From M3007 sp044230315 (lineage in GTDB: Bacteria; Bacteroidota; Bacteroidia; Chitinophagales; Saprospiraceae): a stretch of 64,000 nt of DNA. Of this stretch, positions 42,715 through 52,196 are shown one piece after another. The stretch covers positions 62,001 through 126,000 of the forward strand of contig JBGARJ010000007.1 of NCBI GenBank assembly GCA_044230315.1, read 5' to 3'. The notes under the pieces were generated by a model. That model searched no databases, was not told the DNA's origin, and saw only the letters and a program-made list of their open reading frames with translations. Within the stretch, counting starts at the first letter, position 1, and every line of letters begins with the position of its first letter. Position numbers and translations under genes: made by a program.

Positions 42715-43845
42715 TTAATCCAACCAAAACAGTTCCGCTGCGATCCGGTCGGCCAAAATTTTCCCCGATCGGCTGAGCCGGTAACCGTGCTCCAGGCGTT
42801 CCACCGTTCCATTTTCGATAAAGCGCTCCACAGAAGCCGCAAAATAATCGGCATACGGCGCGCCGAACGCCGCCAGTTTCGCCTGTTCGCAACCCCAACT
42901 GGTGCGCAAGCCGGTCATCACGTATTCGTTGTAGCGCTGGGCCGGCGTAAGTTGTTCCCGCTCGAAGGGGAGTTCGCCGGCGGCCAACGCCCGCATATAC
43001 CGGGCGTTGTTGGCTACATTCCACTGCCGGCTCCCGCCGTCGAACGAATGCGCCGAAGGTCCCACCCCCAGATACGACTCGCCCTTCCAGTAGCTGCTGT
43101 TGTGCCGGGCATAGCGCCCCGGCCGGGCAAAATTGGAGATTTCGTAGTGCTCATACCCATTAGCCGCCGCCGCATCCTGCAGGTATTCAAATTGCCGGGC
43201 CGCTTTCTCCTCGTCGACCGGCGCAGCCGTGCCCTTGCGCACAAAATGCGCCAACGCTGTACCTTCTTCTACGGTAAGGCAGTAGCACGACAAGTGCGGA
43301 ATTCCCGCGTTCAGGGCAATGCGCAGGTTCTCCGCCCAGTGTTCGTCGGTGGTCACCGGGGCGCCGTAGATCAGGTCGACCGTCAGATCGTCAAAACCGG
43401 CCGCTGCGGCATCTGCCAGGCACTGCCGGGACTGCGCTGCGTTATGCGCGCGGTTCATCCATTGCAAATCGGCTTCAAAAAACGACTGGATACCGATACT
43501 CAGGCGGTTGATGGGTGTGTAGGCGCGCCAATCGGCCAGTTTTTCCGCTGAAAGGTCGTCGGGGTTGGCTTCCAGGGTGATCTCGGCATCACCGGCCACC
43601 GAGTGCAAGGCATATATTTTTTCAAACAGCAGGGCCAGTTCGCGCTGGTCGAGCAGCGAGGGCGTGCCGCCGCCCAGGTAGATGGATTGCAGGGTGGCCC
43701 CGCCGAGGTAATGGCGCTGCAAGTCCAGTTCGTGCAGCAGGGCCTGCACCAGGGCGGGTTTGTTGCGCAAATTGGTGGAAAAATGAAAATTGCAGTAATG
43801 GCAGGCTTGCTTGCAAAACGGAATATGAAGGTACAGGCCGGCCAT
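42715..43845 (-). CDS. hemW: Radical SAM haem chaperone HemW
   Basis: 376 residues. MAGLYLHIPFCKQACHYCNF has the CxxxCxxC cluster motif (Cys11, 15, 18) in the HemW/HemN context. Next are IYLGGGTPSLL (SAM-binding GGGTP), EITLEANPDDL, RLSIGIQSF and YGAPVTTDEHW, then the C-terminal HemN domain ending LSRSGKILADRIAAELF. HemW lacks the extra N-terminal region of true coproporphyrinogen dehydrogenase HemN and is thought to insert haem into respiratory enzymes. It starts directly after the DUF4129 stop codon, the last gene of a spoIIM-DUF4129-hemW operon. Confidence 0.92.
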   Translation of the reverse strand: MAGLYLHIPFCKQACHYCNFHFSTNLRNKPALVQALLHELDLQRHYLGGATLQSIYLGGGTPSLLDQRELALLFEKIYALHSVAGDAEITLEANPDDLSAEKLADWRAYTPINRLSIGIQSFFEADLQWMNRAHNAAQSRQCLADAAAAGFDDLTVDLIYGAPVTTDEHWAENLRIALNAGIPHLSCYCLTVEEGTALAHFVRKGTAAPVDEEKAARQFEYLQDAAAANGYEHYEISNFARPGRYARHNSSYWKGESYLGVGPSAHSFDGGSRQWNVANNARYMRALAAGELPFEREQLTPAQRYNEYVMTGLRTSWGCEQAKLAAFGAPYADYFAASVERFIENGTVERLEHGYRLSRSGKILADRIAAELFWLD

Positions 43846-44523
43846 TCAGGCGATCGATTTCAGGAGTGATCGGAATGCCGGTTCCAGGCGGGCAAAAGCC
43901 GCGGCGTCGAGGGCTGTATTGCCGTACCAAACTTGCTCATATGTGCCGGTAATTTGCTGAAACGGCTCGTGCAGGCGGTGTGCCCGCATTTCACGCAGGT
44001 AGTCGCGGTTGGTTTTTTCTTTGGACCAGTTGATAGCGCCCGTTTGTGACAAGGCCTTGATGATTTGCAGGAAATACAGCCGGATCGCCAGGGTAAAGTG
44101 CTGCCCGGCAAGGGCCTCGCTCAGGAACCGGTCGAGGTCGGTTTCATGCAGGTACGTTTCCAGGTTATCGACCGTTATTTCCGCGCCGTCGCGGGCAATG
44201 AGCCGATTGCGCGGCTCCTGCAACATGCGGTAGATGCCATATCCAACAAGGGCTACGGCGATCGCTATGGCGAGGATTTGGCCAAAGGTCGCCCAAAATG
44301 CGCTGTTCCACTGCGGCTGCGGCACATCGGTGTTCGCCTGCGGCTCGAAGGGGCGCTGCGGTTTTTTCTTTTCCGCTTCCGGCAGATCGCGGCTGTAGTC
44401 GAGCCCACCCACGGCCTTTTGCCATTGCCGCTCCGGCACCGCCCGGTGTTCAACCGTGTGCCCTTGCCCCCGCAAGCCCATCGGCGCCAGCAACAGCACC
44501 CAGCAAATCAGGATATTTTTCAT
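43846..44523 (-). CDS. DUF4129 membrane protein
   Basis: 225 residues. The signal-like start MKNILICWVLLLAPMGLRGQG is followed by a polar periplasmic stretch, one membrane helix (about 78-98, FGQILAIAIAVALVGYGIY) and a C-terminal cytoplasmic helical domain (YLHETDLDRFLSEALAGQHFTLAIRLYFLQIIKALSQ... YLREMR) typical of DUF4129. Such proteins sit in MoxR/DUF58/SpoIIM clusters; the MoxR and DUF58 genes are absent here. It begins 18 bases after spoIIM and abuts hemW. Confidence 0.82.
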   Translation of the reverse strand: MKNILICWVLLLAPMGLRGQGHTVEHRAVPERQWQKAVGGLDYSRDLPEAEKKKPQRPFEPQANTDVPQPQWNSAFWATFGQILAIAIAVALVGYGIYRMLQEPRNRLIARDGAEITVDNLETYLHETDLDRFLSEALAGQHFTLAIRLYFLQIIKALSQTGAINWSKEKTNRDYLREMRAHRLHEPFQQITGTYEQVWYGNTALDAAAFARLEPAFRSLLKSIA

Positions 44524-44541
44524 ACGTATGCTATGCCATTT

Positions 44542-46398
44542 TTACTCCCGCGCAAGTCCGCGTATTTGCCGGGCGGCGCCCACCTGGTCGATTCCTTCGC
44601 GCAATTGCGCAGCATCGGTGATTTCCCGGAACGTGAAATAGTGCAGCGCCCCGCCAAGCAACAACACCATCCATACGACATGGGCGATAAAACTCACGGC
44701 AAAAGCGGTCATATATGTTTCGAAAGCACGCATGGCCTGTTCTTCGGGCGGCACCAGCCAGCTAAAAAATCGCAGGAATATTTCCCAGACACCCGACCCT
44801 AAAAACAGAAACAACAGAAAACCGAAATTGATGACCAGAAAACCGAACACGATGCCCTGTGTCCAGCGCATCATCGTCCACGCGCGCGGCAAAGCCCGCC
44901 AACTGGAATCTTCAAAATACGCAACGGCGATCCACAAGCCAAGAAGGGGAAAAACCGGCATACTCACCAGCCAGAGGAAGGCGCCCGACTCCAGGCCTTC
45001 CAAAAACCACACCAGCAGGAAGGGTACCAATGCCGTGATCAGCAAATGCAGACCCCAGAACCGGGTGGTCCACTGTTGGCGCATATCGGCCGGCATTTCC
45101 TGCCGTACAGCGCGCAAGGCAACCCAAATGAGCCCCCACAACAAGGCAACCTGCCCCCAGAACAACACCGGAAAACGCTTGCGACCCAGCGCGTCCCACC
45201 AGCCTTCAAACGGACCGGTCGGGTAGTTTGGAAAAACAAAAACCTCGGTGCCCGACCGGCCGGCCGAGATGAAAGCCAGCACGGTAAACAACAGGGAGGC
45301 CGCCAGCAAACCAAACCAGATCAACCGGGGCCGCCGTTTCAATATGGAAAACACGTCGGAAAAAACTTCGCCGGCGTTTTTGATGGCCGAAAACTGGATC
45401 ACCTCGGTTCGCGTAGGCGGGAGCTCCTTTTCCGGGATCGAATATTGGGCGCCCGAACGAAACTTATGCCAGGGCAACCAGACAAAATACCACAACACAA
45501 ACGTCAGGGAACACACGATAAACAGCAACCGCACCATCGGCGGCGTATCGGTAAACCGCGTCAGAAACCCTTCAAAAAACGCCGCCAGGATAAACATCGG
45601 GATCAGCCCGATAAAAATCTTCAGCCCCCGGCGCATCGACAACTGGAATGCCTGCCCCCGGGTGTACGTTCCCGGAAACAACAACCCCGACCCGGCCACC
45701 AGCCCGGCCGCGCCGGCAATTATGATCGCGCTGATCTCGAGGGTGCCGTGTATCCAAATGGTCAGAAACGACTCCCAAAACAGGCCCTTTTCGACAAAAA
45801 AGTATTGGAACGCGCCGACCATTACCCCGTTGTATAGCAGCATGAAAACCGTACCGATCGAGGCGAGCACGCCGAAGATGGCCGTCCGAAGCGCCACAAA
45901 CAAGTTGTTCGCCGCTATACCGACCGACATACCGAAGGGTTGGCTTTCCTTGTACACGGCCATCGGGTCGCCGTGCTCGATGTTGCGAAGCGTCATTTCC
46001 ACATAACTGTCGCCCAGGATGATCCGGGCAAAGTCCGGATTGATCCGGCTCGACACCACGCCGATCAGAAACGCGATAGCGAAAATGGAAAAAGCCAAAA
46101 ACAAGGCTTGCCGCGACTCCCACATCAGCAGGGGCAATTCGTCGGTCCAAAACCGGCGGAACCGCGCGGCCGGAAAACGCTTTCCGCGGTACACATTGTG
46201 AAACACGCGTTGAGCCAGGCTGTTGAGAAACATGCGAACCGAACGGTTGGGGTAAAAGGTGCGGGCATACGACAGGTCGTCGGTGATCTGGATAAACAGA
46301 TCGTTCAACTTCTCCGGATCGCGGTGATTCTGCCGGAGCATCTCCTCAAAATCCGCCCACTTTTCCCGGTTTTGTTCGATGAACTTGGTTTCGCGCAT
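44542..46398 (-). CDS. SpoIIM-family integral membrane protein
   Basis: 618 residues. MRETKFIEQNREKWADFEEML is the usual N terminus of the stage II sporulation M family in non-spore-formers, followed by about ten membrane helices between residues 95 and 600. Typical segments are GMSVGIAANNLFVALRTAIFGVLASIGTVF and FLTIWIHGTLEISAIIIAGAAGLVAGSGLLFPG, the signature of SpoIIM. The C-terminal 270 residues add a second membrane block. These proteins are linked to peptidoglycan or envelope remodelling through MoxR clusters; the role here is not known. First gene of the spoIIM-DUF4129-hemW operon. Confidence 0.85.
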   Translation of the reverse strand: MRETKFIEQNREKWADFEEMLRQNHRDPEKLNDLFIQITDDLSYARTFYPNRSVRMFLNSLAQRVFHNVYRGKRFPAARFRRFWTDELPLLMWESRQALFLAFSIFAIAFLIGVVSSRINPDFARIILGDSYVEMTLRNIEHGDPMAVYKESQPFGMSVGIAANNLFVALRTAIFGVLASIGTVFMLLYNGVMVGAFQYFFVEKGLFWESFLTIWIHGTLEISAIIIAGAAGLVAGSGLLFPGTYTRGQAFQLSMRRGLKIFIGLIPMFILAAFFEGFLTRFTDTPPMVRLLFIVCSLTFVLWYFVWLPWHKFRSGAQYSIPEKELPPTRTEVIQFSAIKNAGEVFSDVFSILKRRPRLIWFGLLAASLLFTVLAFISAGRSGTEVFVFPNYPTGPFEGWWDALGRKRFPVLFWGQVALLWGLIWVALRAVRQEMPADMRQQWTTRFWGLHLLITALVPFLLVWFLEGLESGAFLWLVSMPVFPLLGLWIAVAYFEDSSWRALPRAWTMMRWTQGIVFGFLVINFGFLLFLFLGSGVWEIFLRFFSWLVPPEEQAMRAFETYMTAFAVSFIAHVVWMVLLLGGALHYFTFREITDAAQLREGIDQVGAARQIRGLARE

Positions 46399-46481
46399 GA
46401 CGTTCGGGTAAGCATTTCGTAAGCTGGCCTGGCCGGTAATTCGAGCCGATGGGCCGGATCCGGAAACGAACTTCCGGGCCG

Positions 46482-47396
46482 CTACATTTTCACCATTGTG
46501 CGGGCAATATTACCCTCTTTTGTCCAAATACGAAGCAAATAAATCCCGGCCGGGCAATCACGCAGATCGATCCGGGGGTCTGCGCCTTCCAGCCGGGCGT
46601 TTTTGAACAACCGGCCGGTCAAATCGTAAACTCCGGCCAGGCCTTCCCCCGGGTATTCCGGAAAATGCAGGTAGAGCGCATCCCATACCGGGTTTGGCGC
46701 GAGCTGCATGCCGGCCAACGAAGCCGGAGCCCGCACCCCGCTGCTAAAGGGATAATCGCAGGCTTCGGCAGACAATTGAATAAAGGCGGTACTGTCGGCA
46801 TAACACCGGAAAAAGCCGTCTATTTCGGGTATGATTAGGGTCGGGAAAGGGGTTTGAAACATCTTTCCACCGATCTTTTCGGCATACCAGCCAGCGTAAA
46901 AGCCCCAGGAATCCGTGCCGTCGAGCGCCGATACATAGAAAAAACGCAGGCTGTCCTGGCCGGCGGCGCGGCGCACGATGGAGTCGACCAGCACCTGAAA
47001 AGTCGTATCCTCCGGCGCCCAGGCGGGCGCTTCGGGGGAGGGGAAAGCGAGCGTATCGCCTACTGCGGCGGAGAAATCGTAAGTGAGCAGGAAACGGTTG
47101 GCGCCCGCTGCATAGTAATACACCGAATCATGCTGCGCATAGGTAAAGGCAGGTTCCAGGGGAATAACCGCGCCGGTCCAAACCTTTTTGATCCGTTCAA
47201 TCTTGCGGCACGGCTGGCCGTTCAGCACGGTATCGCCGGCAACGGTCGAGTAGTAATAACCCAGGCCGATCGGTTCGCCGATCCCGGCACCCTGGCGGTG
47301 ATACCATTCGCCGCCGACTGGCGCCCAGGCAGCGGTTTGGGCATGGAGCATGAAAGCGCCACCGCTGTACAGGAGAGCAAATAAAACAGGTTTCAT
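46482..47396 (-). CDS. Secreted protein with T9SS sorting domain
   Basis: 304 residues from ATG 47396 (MKPVLFALLYSGGAFMLHAQ). The middle 200 residues are a beta-rich domain of unknown function, AGDTVLNGQPCRKIERIKKV and DSVYYYAAGANRFLLTYDFSA, which resembles secreted Bacteroidota proteins that track a single value. The C terminus, LAPNPVWDALYLHFPEYPGE to LRIWTKEGNIARTMVKM, is a type IX sorting domain. It lies 150 bases after the large outer-membrane protein gene and may be co-expressed. Confidence 0.82.
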   Translation of the reverse strand: MKPVLFALLYSGGAFMLHAQTAAWAPVGGEWYHRQGAGIGEPIGLGYYYSTVAGDTVLNGQPCRKIERIKKVWTGAVIPLEPAFTYAQHDSVYYYAAGANRFLLTYDFSAAVGDTLAFPSPEAPAWAPEDTTFQVLVDSIVRRAAGQDSLRFFYVSALDGTDSWGFYAGWYAEKIGGKMFQTPFPTLIIPEIDGFFRCYADSTAFIQLSAEACDYPFSSGVRAPASLAGMQLAPNPVWDALYLHFPEYPGEGLAGVYDLTGRLFKNARLEGADPRIDLRDCPAGIYLLRIWTKEGNIARTMVKM

Positions 47397-47546
47397 AGTT
47401 GGTACGGTTATAAAATTATCAGGTTGCGTTCCGGGCCGCTGCCGGGCTCCCGCGTAGCCGTACGACAAAATAATGTCTTCTGAATAGTTGAAAGAAACCG
47501 GAGCGACAAACTGCCGCATCCTGGCAAAAACTTCACCCGCCCCGTG

Positions 47547-50500
47547 TCAAAATATTGCCCGAACCTGCGCCCGGCCCACGTGGATCACCCGGTTTTCCCC
47601 CGTTTTGCGCCCCTCGTAGTTCAGGCTCAACTGCACCGAGCGCGACAATTGCCGGTCCAGGTTCAGGCTCCACAAAAAGTTGCGGCCATCCTGTAAGCCG
47701 TCGAGCATGGCGTAGGCTACGGCCGTGTTGGGCTGCCCCGAATACTGCACGCTGGCAAACGTCGCTTTGGCCCGCAAGGTGGTAACCGCCCGAAATCCGC
47801 TGCCGTTGACCGGCCCCGAGGGGTTCCAGGTGAGTTCGCTGCTCCAGTTGTTGAGCCGCGCCGTTTCGGCCGAAGGCAATTCGTTGCGGCCGTCCTGCCA
47901 ACTGAACGCGCCCACAGCCCGGAACGTGCGGTTCAGCAACCAGGTAACTTTCGGGCCGGCCTTCCACGACCGCACCCGATAGTCGCGGCTGTCGAACACC
48001 TGGCTGTCATTCTCTTTCAGCCCCCGGCTCAGATCCATTTCGAGGGTCCATTGCCGGCCGAGGTTGGCGTGGCCGTGGAGCGTCCATTCGGCCAGGTGGC
48101 GGCTCTCGAAACCAGTGGTCAGGGCTGTGCGGCTGCGGTTGTCGGCCTGTGCCAGGGAAGCGTCCCAGGCAGGATCGGCCCGGTTGACAAACAAAACATT
48201 GCGTACCACCGAGCTCACCCCCACCAAAGCCGTATCCGACACCGCCAGGTCGAACGGATTCCAGGCCGGCTCGTCCCGCGCAGCAGCCAGGATACGCCGG
48301 CTGATCTGCAGATTGCTTTGGGTGGAAAAAACGCACAATGCGCGCTGCCAGCGCCGTTTCGATTGTGCCCAGACCAGCCGGGGGTCGAGCCGCAGGCTCT
48401 GGTTCAGGGTGGCGTTGTTCGTGCGGACGTAATCGGGCGTTGTGACGGCTATCCGGACATAATCCGCCTGGTCCTGGAAAACGGCGAGTTCCATTTCATC
48501 CACCTGCAAAATGCTGTCGCGGTTGCGGTCCACCCAGGTATATTGGCCCTCGCCGGGGTTGACCCGTATGTAACTGAACTCGATGCGGGGGCTCTGTCCC
48601 GAGCCCAGTTCATATCCGGTTGTGAGGGCCAGGGCGCCTTTCCAGGCGGTGAGCGAATAGTCGAGTCGGCCGAGATAGGTCTTTTGTGGCTCGAGTGGCG
48701 TCAATTCGGTTTCGCGTACCTGGAGTTGCCGCCAGGAGAAGTTCCAGGTCAGTGTTTGGGCCGTTATTTTGGGGGTAGAAAGGGGCGTCCAACGGCCGTT
48801 CCAGTTGGCTTCGTCTACGGCCGTATTTTGCCGGAACCCCCGGCCAAAGGGTGCGTAATCATTGCGGTGCATCCAACTGAGCCCCCACTGCCAGGGGCTC
48901 CGCTCGTCGGGCGTTTGGGCATACACCCGGCCCAGATCGTACCAGAAACTGGCCGCACTGAGCGTATCTGCGCCGGCGGCATAGCGTTCGTTCCGCTCCC
49001 GCTCGCCATGCGCCCCGATCTTGAGCAAGGCTTTTTTGTCGGGTCCAAAAAATGTTTTGGCCAGGTCAAATTTGGGCCGTGAAAACCGGCTATTACCGGC
49101 CCGGCCGCTGGTTTCCAGCAAATTGACATCAGCCGAAGCCTCATAGCCAAGGCGCTGAAAATGCAATTGTGCGGCATGCCGGGTGCCCTCGTACAGGCTT
49201 TTGCGTTGAAATGCGCCAAATTCATACCGCGCGCTGCCCCAGGTCTTCTTTTCTACCGAAATCCCGCCGCGCGCCCATTGTTCGGTGGCGGCGGCATCGG
49301 TGGCCGCAATATTCCAGTCGCGGGCAAATTCGGCCGGCCGGTACGGGTTGAGCGGCACAAATTGCCGCCCGGCAAACTCATAGGCGCCGCTTGCCTGAAT
49401 ATTCCAGCCTTTGGCCTGCCCGGCCGGAAACAAATCCTGTCGAAGGTTCAGCATCCCGCCGAGCCCGAGGTTGTCGTTGTCGCCCAAAGGCGAAAAGCGG
49501 TTCAGGTCGCGGTTGCTCAGCGCCACTTCGGCTTGCAAGGCGCCGTGTCGGGCGATGGGCATTTCGGCGCCGGCCGCAAACAGCTGCCGGGACTCCGGGG
49601 CGACCAGGCGCACCACAGGCTCGAAATTACCCGCAGGCTGGCAAGTGGCCGGATCGGGCGCCACCCAGCGATATACCCGTCCGTTGGCAGCCGTCTGCAC
49701 CTGCACATAGTTGCCCTGGCCCATCGGTACTTCGGTAAACCGCGCGGCATATCGCGCGCTGTCGGCATTGGCCGAATACACCAGCACGGGGATGAGAATG
49801 CCACAGGCGAGCGTATCCACCGATTTGTACAACACCCGGCTGGGGTCAAAACCGGCGTCTGCGGCGAGCGTATCGATCCCCGACGCATACGCATTTTGAA
49901 GGGTGTCGCCTACCAAGGCAAGACGGCGGCGCTGGGCGGGCGAAAGTTCCTGTGCGCCGCCGGCATTTTTACCGTCCTGCTCGGCGTACGCATTTAGGTA
50001 AAACCGGCTCCGGGGTCCCTGCCAAACGGCATTGGCGGCCATTGTGGCGCGCAGGTAGGTCTGCACCGCGTATTCGAATTCGACAATGATCCGACTGTCC
50101 TTGGAGATCAAGCGCCGTGGCGTGAACGTGATCTCGCCGAGGTTGTAATCGATCACGTAATCATCTTCCAGGCCACGGCGCATCTGCTGGCCGTCGACGT
50201 AAACCCGCTCGGTGCCGGCCAGCACGATGATGAACCGCTCCCCTTCCCCACCCTGCAGGCGGTACGGCCCCTGGTTGCCTTCCTGGCCGGCGATGGATTG
50301 CCGGTTAAATTTCCCGCGCGAAACGGCCGCAGCGGCGCGAACATCCATCGTCGGCCGCGCCTGCCCGGTGTCAATTCCCGGGCTCCGGACTCCCGGCTTC
50401 CTGCTCCCCACTTCAAACTTCGAACGTACCATACCCCCTTGGAGGCGTTTGAAATAATTGGAAAAATAGCCCTGTGGGCGGGTCAGGTCGTAGTCGCCCG

Positions 50501-51182
50501 CCGTGATTGCCGTGTTTTTGCGGCTGAGTTGCACAAAAATGCGGTCGAATTCCTGCAACTGCCGGGTAGTGCCGTCGGGTTGGAGCGGGATGGAGTTGTC
50601 GGAAAGCGCTGCCTGTAGCTCCAGGTCGTTGCCCAGCCGGCCGTTGATCTGGAGGTTGAGGTTGGAGTTAAAGCTCAGGTTTTGGCTGTTGCCGAAGGAA
50701 AGTCCCCGGGTGTATGTACCGTTGGATACGAGCCCCGACGTTTCCCAGGGCTTTGTGGGCGGTTCATAAGGGGTATAGTCGAATTCAATAGCATCGTTGC
50801 CGAGCGACTGCCGGATGGCTGTGGCGTCGAGCCGGCGTACCGGAGCAGCGAGGTCGGCCGGCAATACGCGGTACGTGACCCATAAGCGACTGAGGGCAGG
50901 ATGCAGCCGGCGCAACGCGGCCGTATCAACGCGCAGGGTGGTATTGTCGACGGAGAACCATTGCAAATCGAGGGTGGCGCCCGTTGCGGAATCCACCACC
51001 GAAAGCAGCGGGGGCAGGATGGTGAGGGTATCCAGTTGCTGGAGCGGTTGGTCGGCGACCAGCACGCGGGTCCGGAGGTTGGTCCAAGGGTTTTGCGCAG
51101 CCAGGGGAATTACTGCCAGTAACGCGCCGCAAACGAATACGCCGCGAAACAACCGGCCCGCGAAGCCATCGAAGGCGCGCAT
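47547..51182 (-). CDS. Very large outer-membrane beta-barrel protein, function unknown
   Basis: 1211 residues from ATG 51182 (signal MRAFDGFAGRLFRGVFVCGALLAVIPLAAQ). After a beta-rich start, residues 150-260 show GLVSNGTYTRGLSFGNSQN and LQAALSDNSIPLQPDGTTRQ, then TAGDYDLTRPQGYFSNYFKRLQG, a motif set of big Bacteroidota outer-membrane proteins. A VYVDGQQMRRGLEDDYVIDYNLGEITFTPRRLI segment follows. The last 700 residues alternate strands with aromatic ends and finish in NLDRQLSRSVQLSLNYEGRK, fitting a barrel. There is no TonB box or plug. It is remotely reminiscent of the T9SS translocon SprA but half its size. Role unknown. Confidence 0.75.
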   Translation of the reverse strand: MRAFDGFAGRLFRGVFVCGALLAVIPLAAQNPWTNLRTRVLVADQPLQQLDTLTILPPLLSVVDSATGATLDLQWFSVDNTTLRVDTAALRRLHPALSRLWVTYRVLPADLAAPVRRLDATAIRQSLGNDAIEFDYTPYEPPTKPWETSGLVSNGTYTRGLSFGNSQNLSFNSNLNLQINGRLGNDLELQAALSDNSIPLQPDGTTRQLQEFDRIFVQLSRKNTAITAGDYDLTRPQGYFSNYFKRLQGGMVRSKFEVGSRKPGVRSPGIDTGQARPTMDVRAAAAVSRGKFNRQSIAGQEGNQGPYRLQGGEGERFIIVLAGTERVYVDGQQMRRGLEDDYVIDYNLGEITFTPRRLISKDSRIIVEFEYAVQTYLRATMAANAVWQGPRSRFYLNAYAEQDGKNAGGAQELSPAQRRRLALVGDTLQNAYASGIDTLAADAGFDPSRVLYKSVDTLACGILIPVLVYSANADSARYAARFTEVPMGQGNYVQVQTAANGRVYRWVAPDPATCQPAGNFEPVVRLVAPESRQLFAAGAEMPIARHGALQAEVALSNRDLNRFSPLGDNDNLGLGGMLNLRQDLFPAGQAKGWNIQASGAYEFAGRQFVPLNPYRPAEFARDWNIAATDAAATEQWARGGISVEKKTWGSARYEFGAFQRKSLYEGTRHAAQLHFQRLGYEASADVNLLETSGRAGNSRFSRPKFDLAKTFFGPDKKALLKIGAHGERERNERYAAGADTLSAASFWYDLGRVYAQTPDERSPWQWGLSWMHRNDYAPFGRGFRQNTAVDEANWNGRWTPLSTPKITAQTLTWNFSWRQLQVRETELTPLEPQKTYLGRLDYSLTAWKGALALTTGYELGSGQSPRIEFSYIRVNPGEGQYTWVDRNRDSILQVDEMELAVFQDQADYVRIAVTTPDYVRTNNATLNQSLRLDPRLVWAQSKRRWQRALCVFSTQSNLQISRRILAAARDEPAWNPFDLAVSDTALVGVSSVVRNVLFVNRADPAWDASLAQADNRSRTALTTGFESRHLAEWTLHGHANLGRQWTLEMDLSRGLKENDSQVFDSRDYRVRSWKAGPKVTWLLNRTFRAVGAFSWQDGRNELPSAETARLNNWSSELTWNPSGPVNGSGFRAVTTLRAKATFASVQYSGQPNTAVAYAMLDGLQDGRNFLWSLNLDRQLSRSVQLSLNYEGRKTGENRVIHVGRAQVRAIF

Positions 51183-51291
51183 TTTCGCGGGTATTTTATT
51201 CCAGTACGACGATCGCAACATGCCTCGAAACGGACGCCCGGCACGCTTCCGGCGTTGCCTCGACCGTCAAAAATACAGCGAAAAACACGGA

Positions 51292-51612
51292 TCAGTGGTC
51301 AAAGATCGGCTTCACGGCCGACGTATCGATGGGCGGGATATTAACCGGTTTTACCGGCCGGAACGGACGCAGGCGCGCAAGGGAGTCGTTCACCTCATCC
51401 AATGCCTCGTACAACAATAAAGAATCCACGGCCTTGCCCGCTTCCACCAGCAGGGTCTGCCGGCATTTTTCGCGCTCTTTTTTCCGAAATTCCGCAACGC
51501 GCTCGGCCACCGTATCGCGGATGATCCGTTCCTTGCTCCGCCCGCAGGACCACCCCAGGGGCAGGCAAAGCAGGGAGACAAATAATATCGGAAAGGCATT
51601 CGAAATACGCAT
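51292..51612 (-). CDS. Small lipoprotein, function unknown
   Basis: 106 residues from ATG 51612 (MRISNAFPILFVSLLCLPLGWSC, a lipoprotein signal with GWSC). The mature part is a charged helix (AERVAEFRKKEREKCRQTLLVEAGKAVDSLLLY) and a Pro-rich tail. The TAATTTTG box 29 bases upstream supports this start over the longer frame to 51816. It may be co-expressed with the large outer-membrane protein 109 bases downstream. Confidence 0.65.
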   Translation of the reverse strand: MRISNAFPILFVSLLCLPLGWSCGRSKERIIRDTVAERVAEFRKKEREKCRQTLLVEAGKAVDSLLLYEALDEVNDSLARLRPFRPVKPVNIPPIDTSAVKPIFDH

Positions 51613-51641
51613 CGGAGGATCGGGTGGCGCGGTGATTTGGG

Positions 51642-51649
51642 CAAAATTA
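51642..51649 (-). promoter_or_regulatory. -7 box TAATTTTG of the small lipoprotein gene
   Basis: Minus-strand TAnnTTTG match 29 bases before ATG 51612. Confidence 0.55.
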
Positions 51650-51916
51650 AAAAGCAAAGCCAAATGGCGCGATGAAAACTGGAATTTCCCGGTACAACAC
51701 GGGCTGGCAGGGAGCAGAATGCCGGGCGCGGCACCGGTGCGGGAGAATACCATGACTCGTAGTATAAATTTGTTGTGCCAGCCTGATTTTACATGCAAAA
51801 CATTTACGTGCACCAAACATTATTTTCACCAGCTTTCAATCACAAAACGCTCGTTATTATTAATTTAAGATAAAAAAAATGTATTATTCCGGGGTAAAAT
51901 TTGCCTGTATCGACAG

Positions 51917-52061
51917 TATCTTTGTTTTGGTTTCGGATTAACACGATTCCTTATGTTTCGCAAATTCTCGCTTTTTATAGCGTTAGTTTAAGACTGTTTT
52001 CATTTGGTTTTTTGGGGTTATACAGGGTGCTGCCGACAAGGTTAGTGCCCTGTTTTTTTTT
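51917..52061 (+). ncRNA. Probable small RNA or leader-peptide transcript
   Basis: A TATCTTTG box (51917-51924) is followed about 100 bases later by a terminator: CAGGGTGCT (52023-52031) pairs with AGTGCCCTG (52044-52052) through nine pairs, two of them G-T, then nine T. The transcript would be about 130 bases. It holds a 12-codon frame at 51953-51991 reading MFRKFSLFIALV. hemB has its own -7 box further downstream, so this is a separate unit. No known RNA family was recognised. Confidence 0.5.
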
Positions 52062-52147
52062 ATGATTGTTTCCGGCGCCGGGCAAGAGATCAGTTCGCCT
52101 CAAAATCCGCGCCTTTCAGCCGCGCCCGGGGTTTTCTGACCGTTTCT

Positions 52148-52155
52148 TACCTTTG
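52148..52155 (+). promoter_or_regulatory. -7 box TACCTTTG of hemB
   Basis: Exact TAnnTTTG match 41 bases before the hemB ATG, downstream of the small-RNA terminator. Confidence 0.65.
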
Positions 52156-52196
52156 TGCCCTGCTCACCTTTTCGTCATTAACGTCGCTCTGATTTC

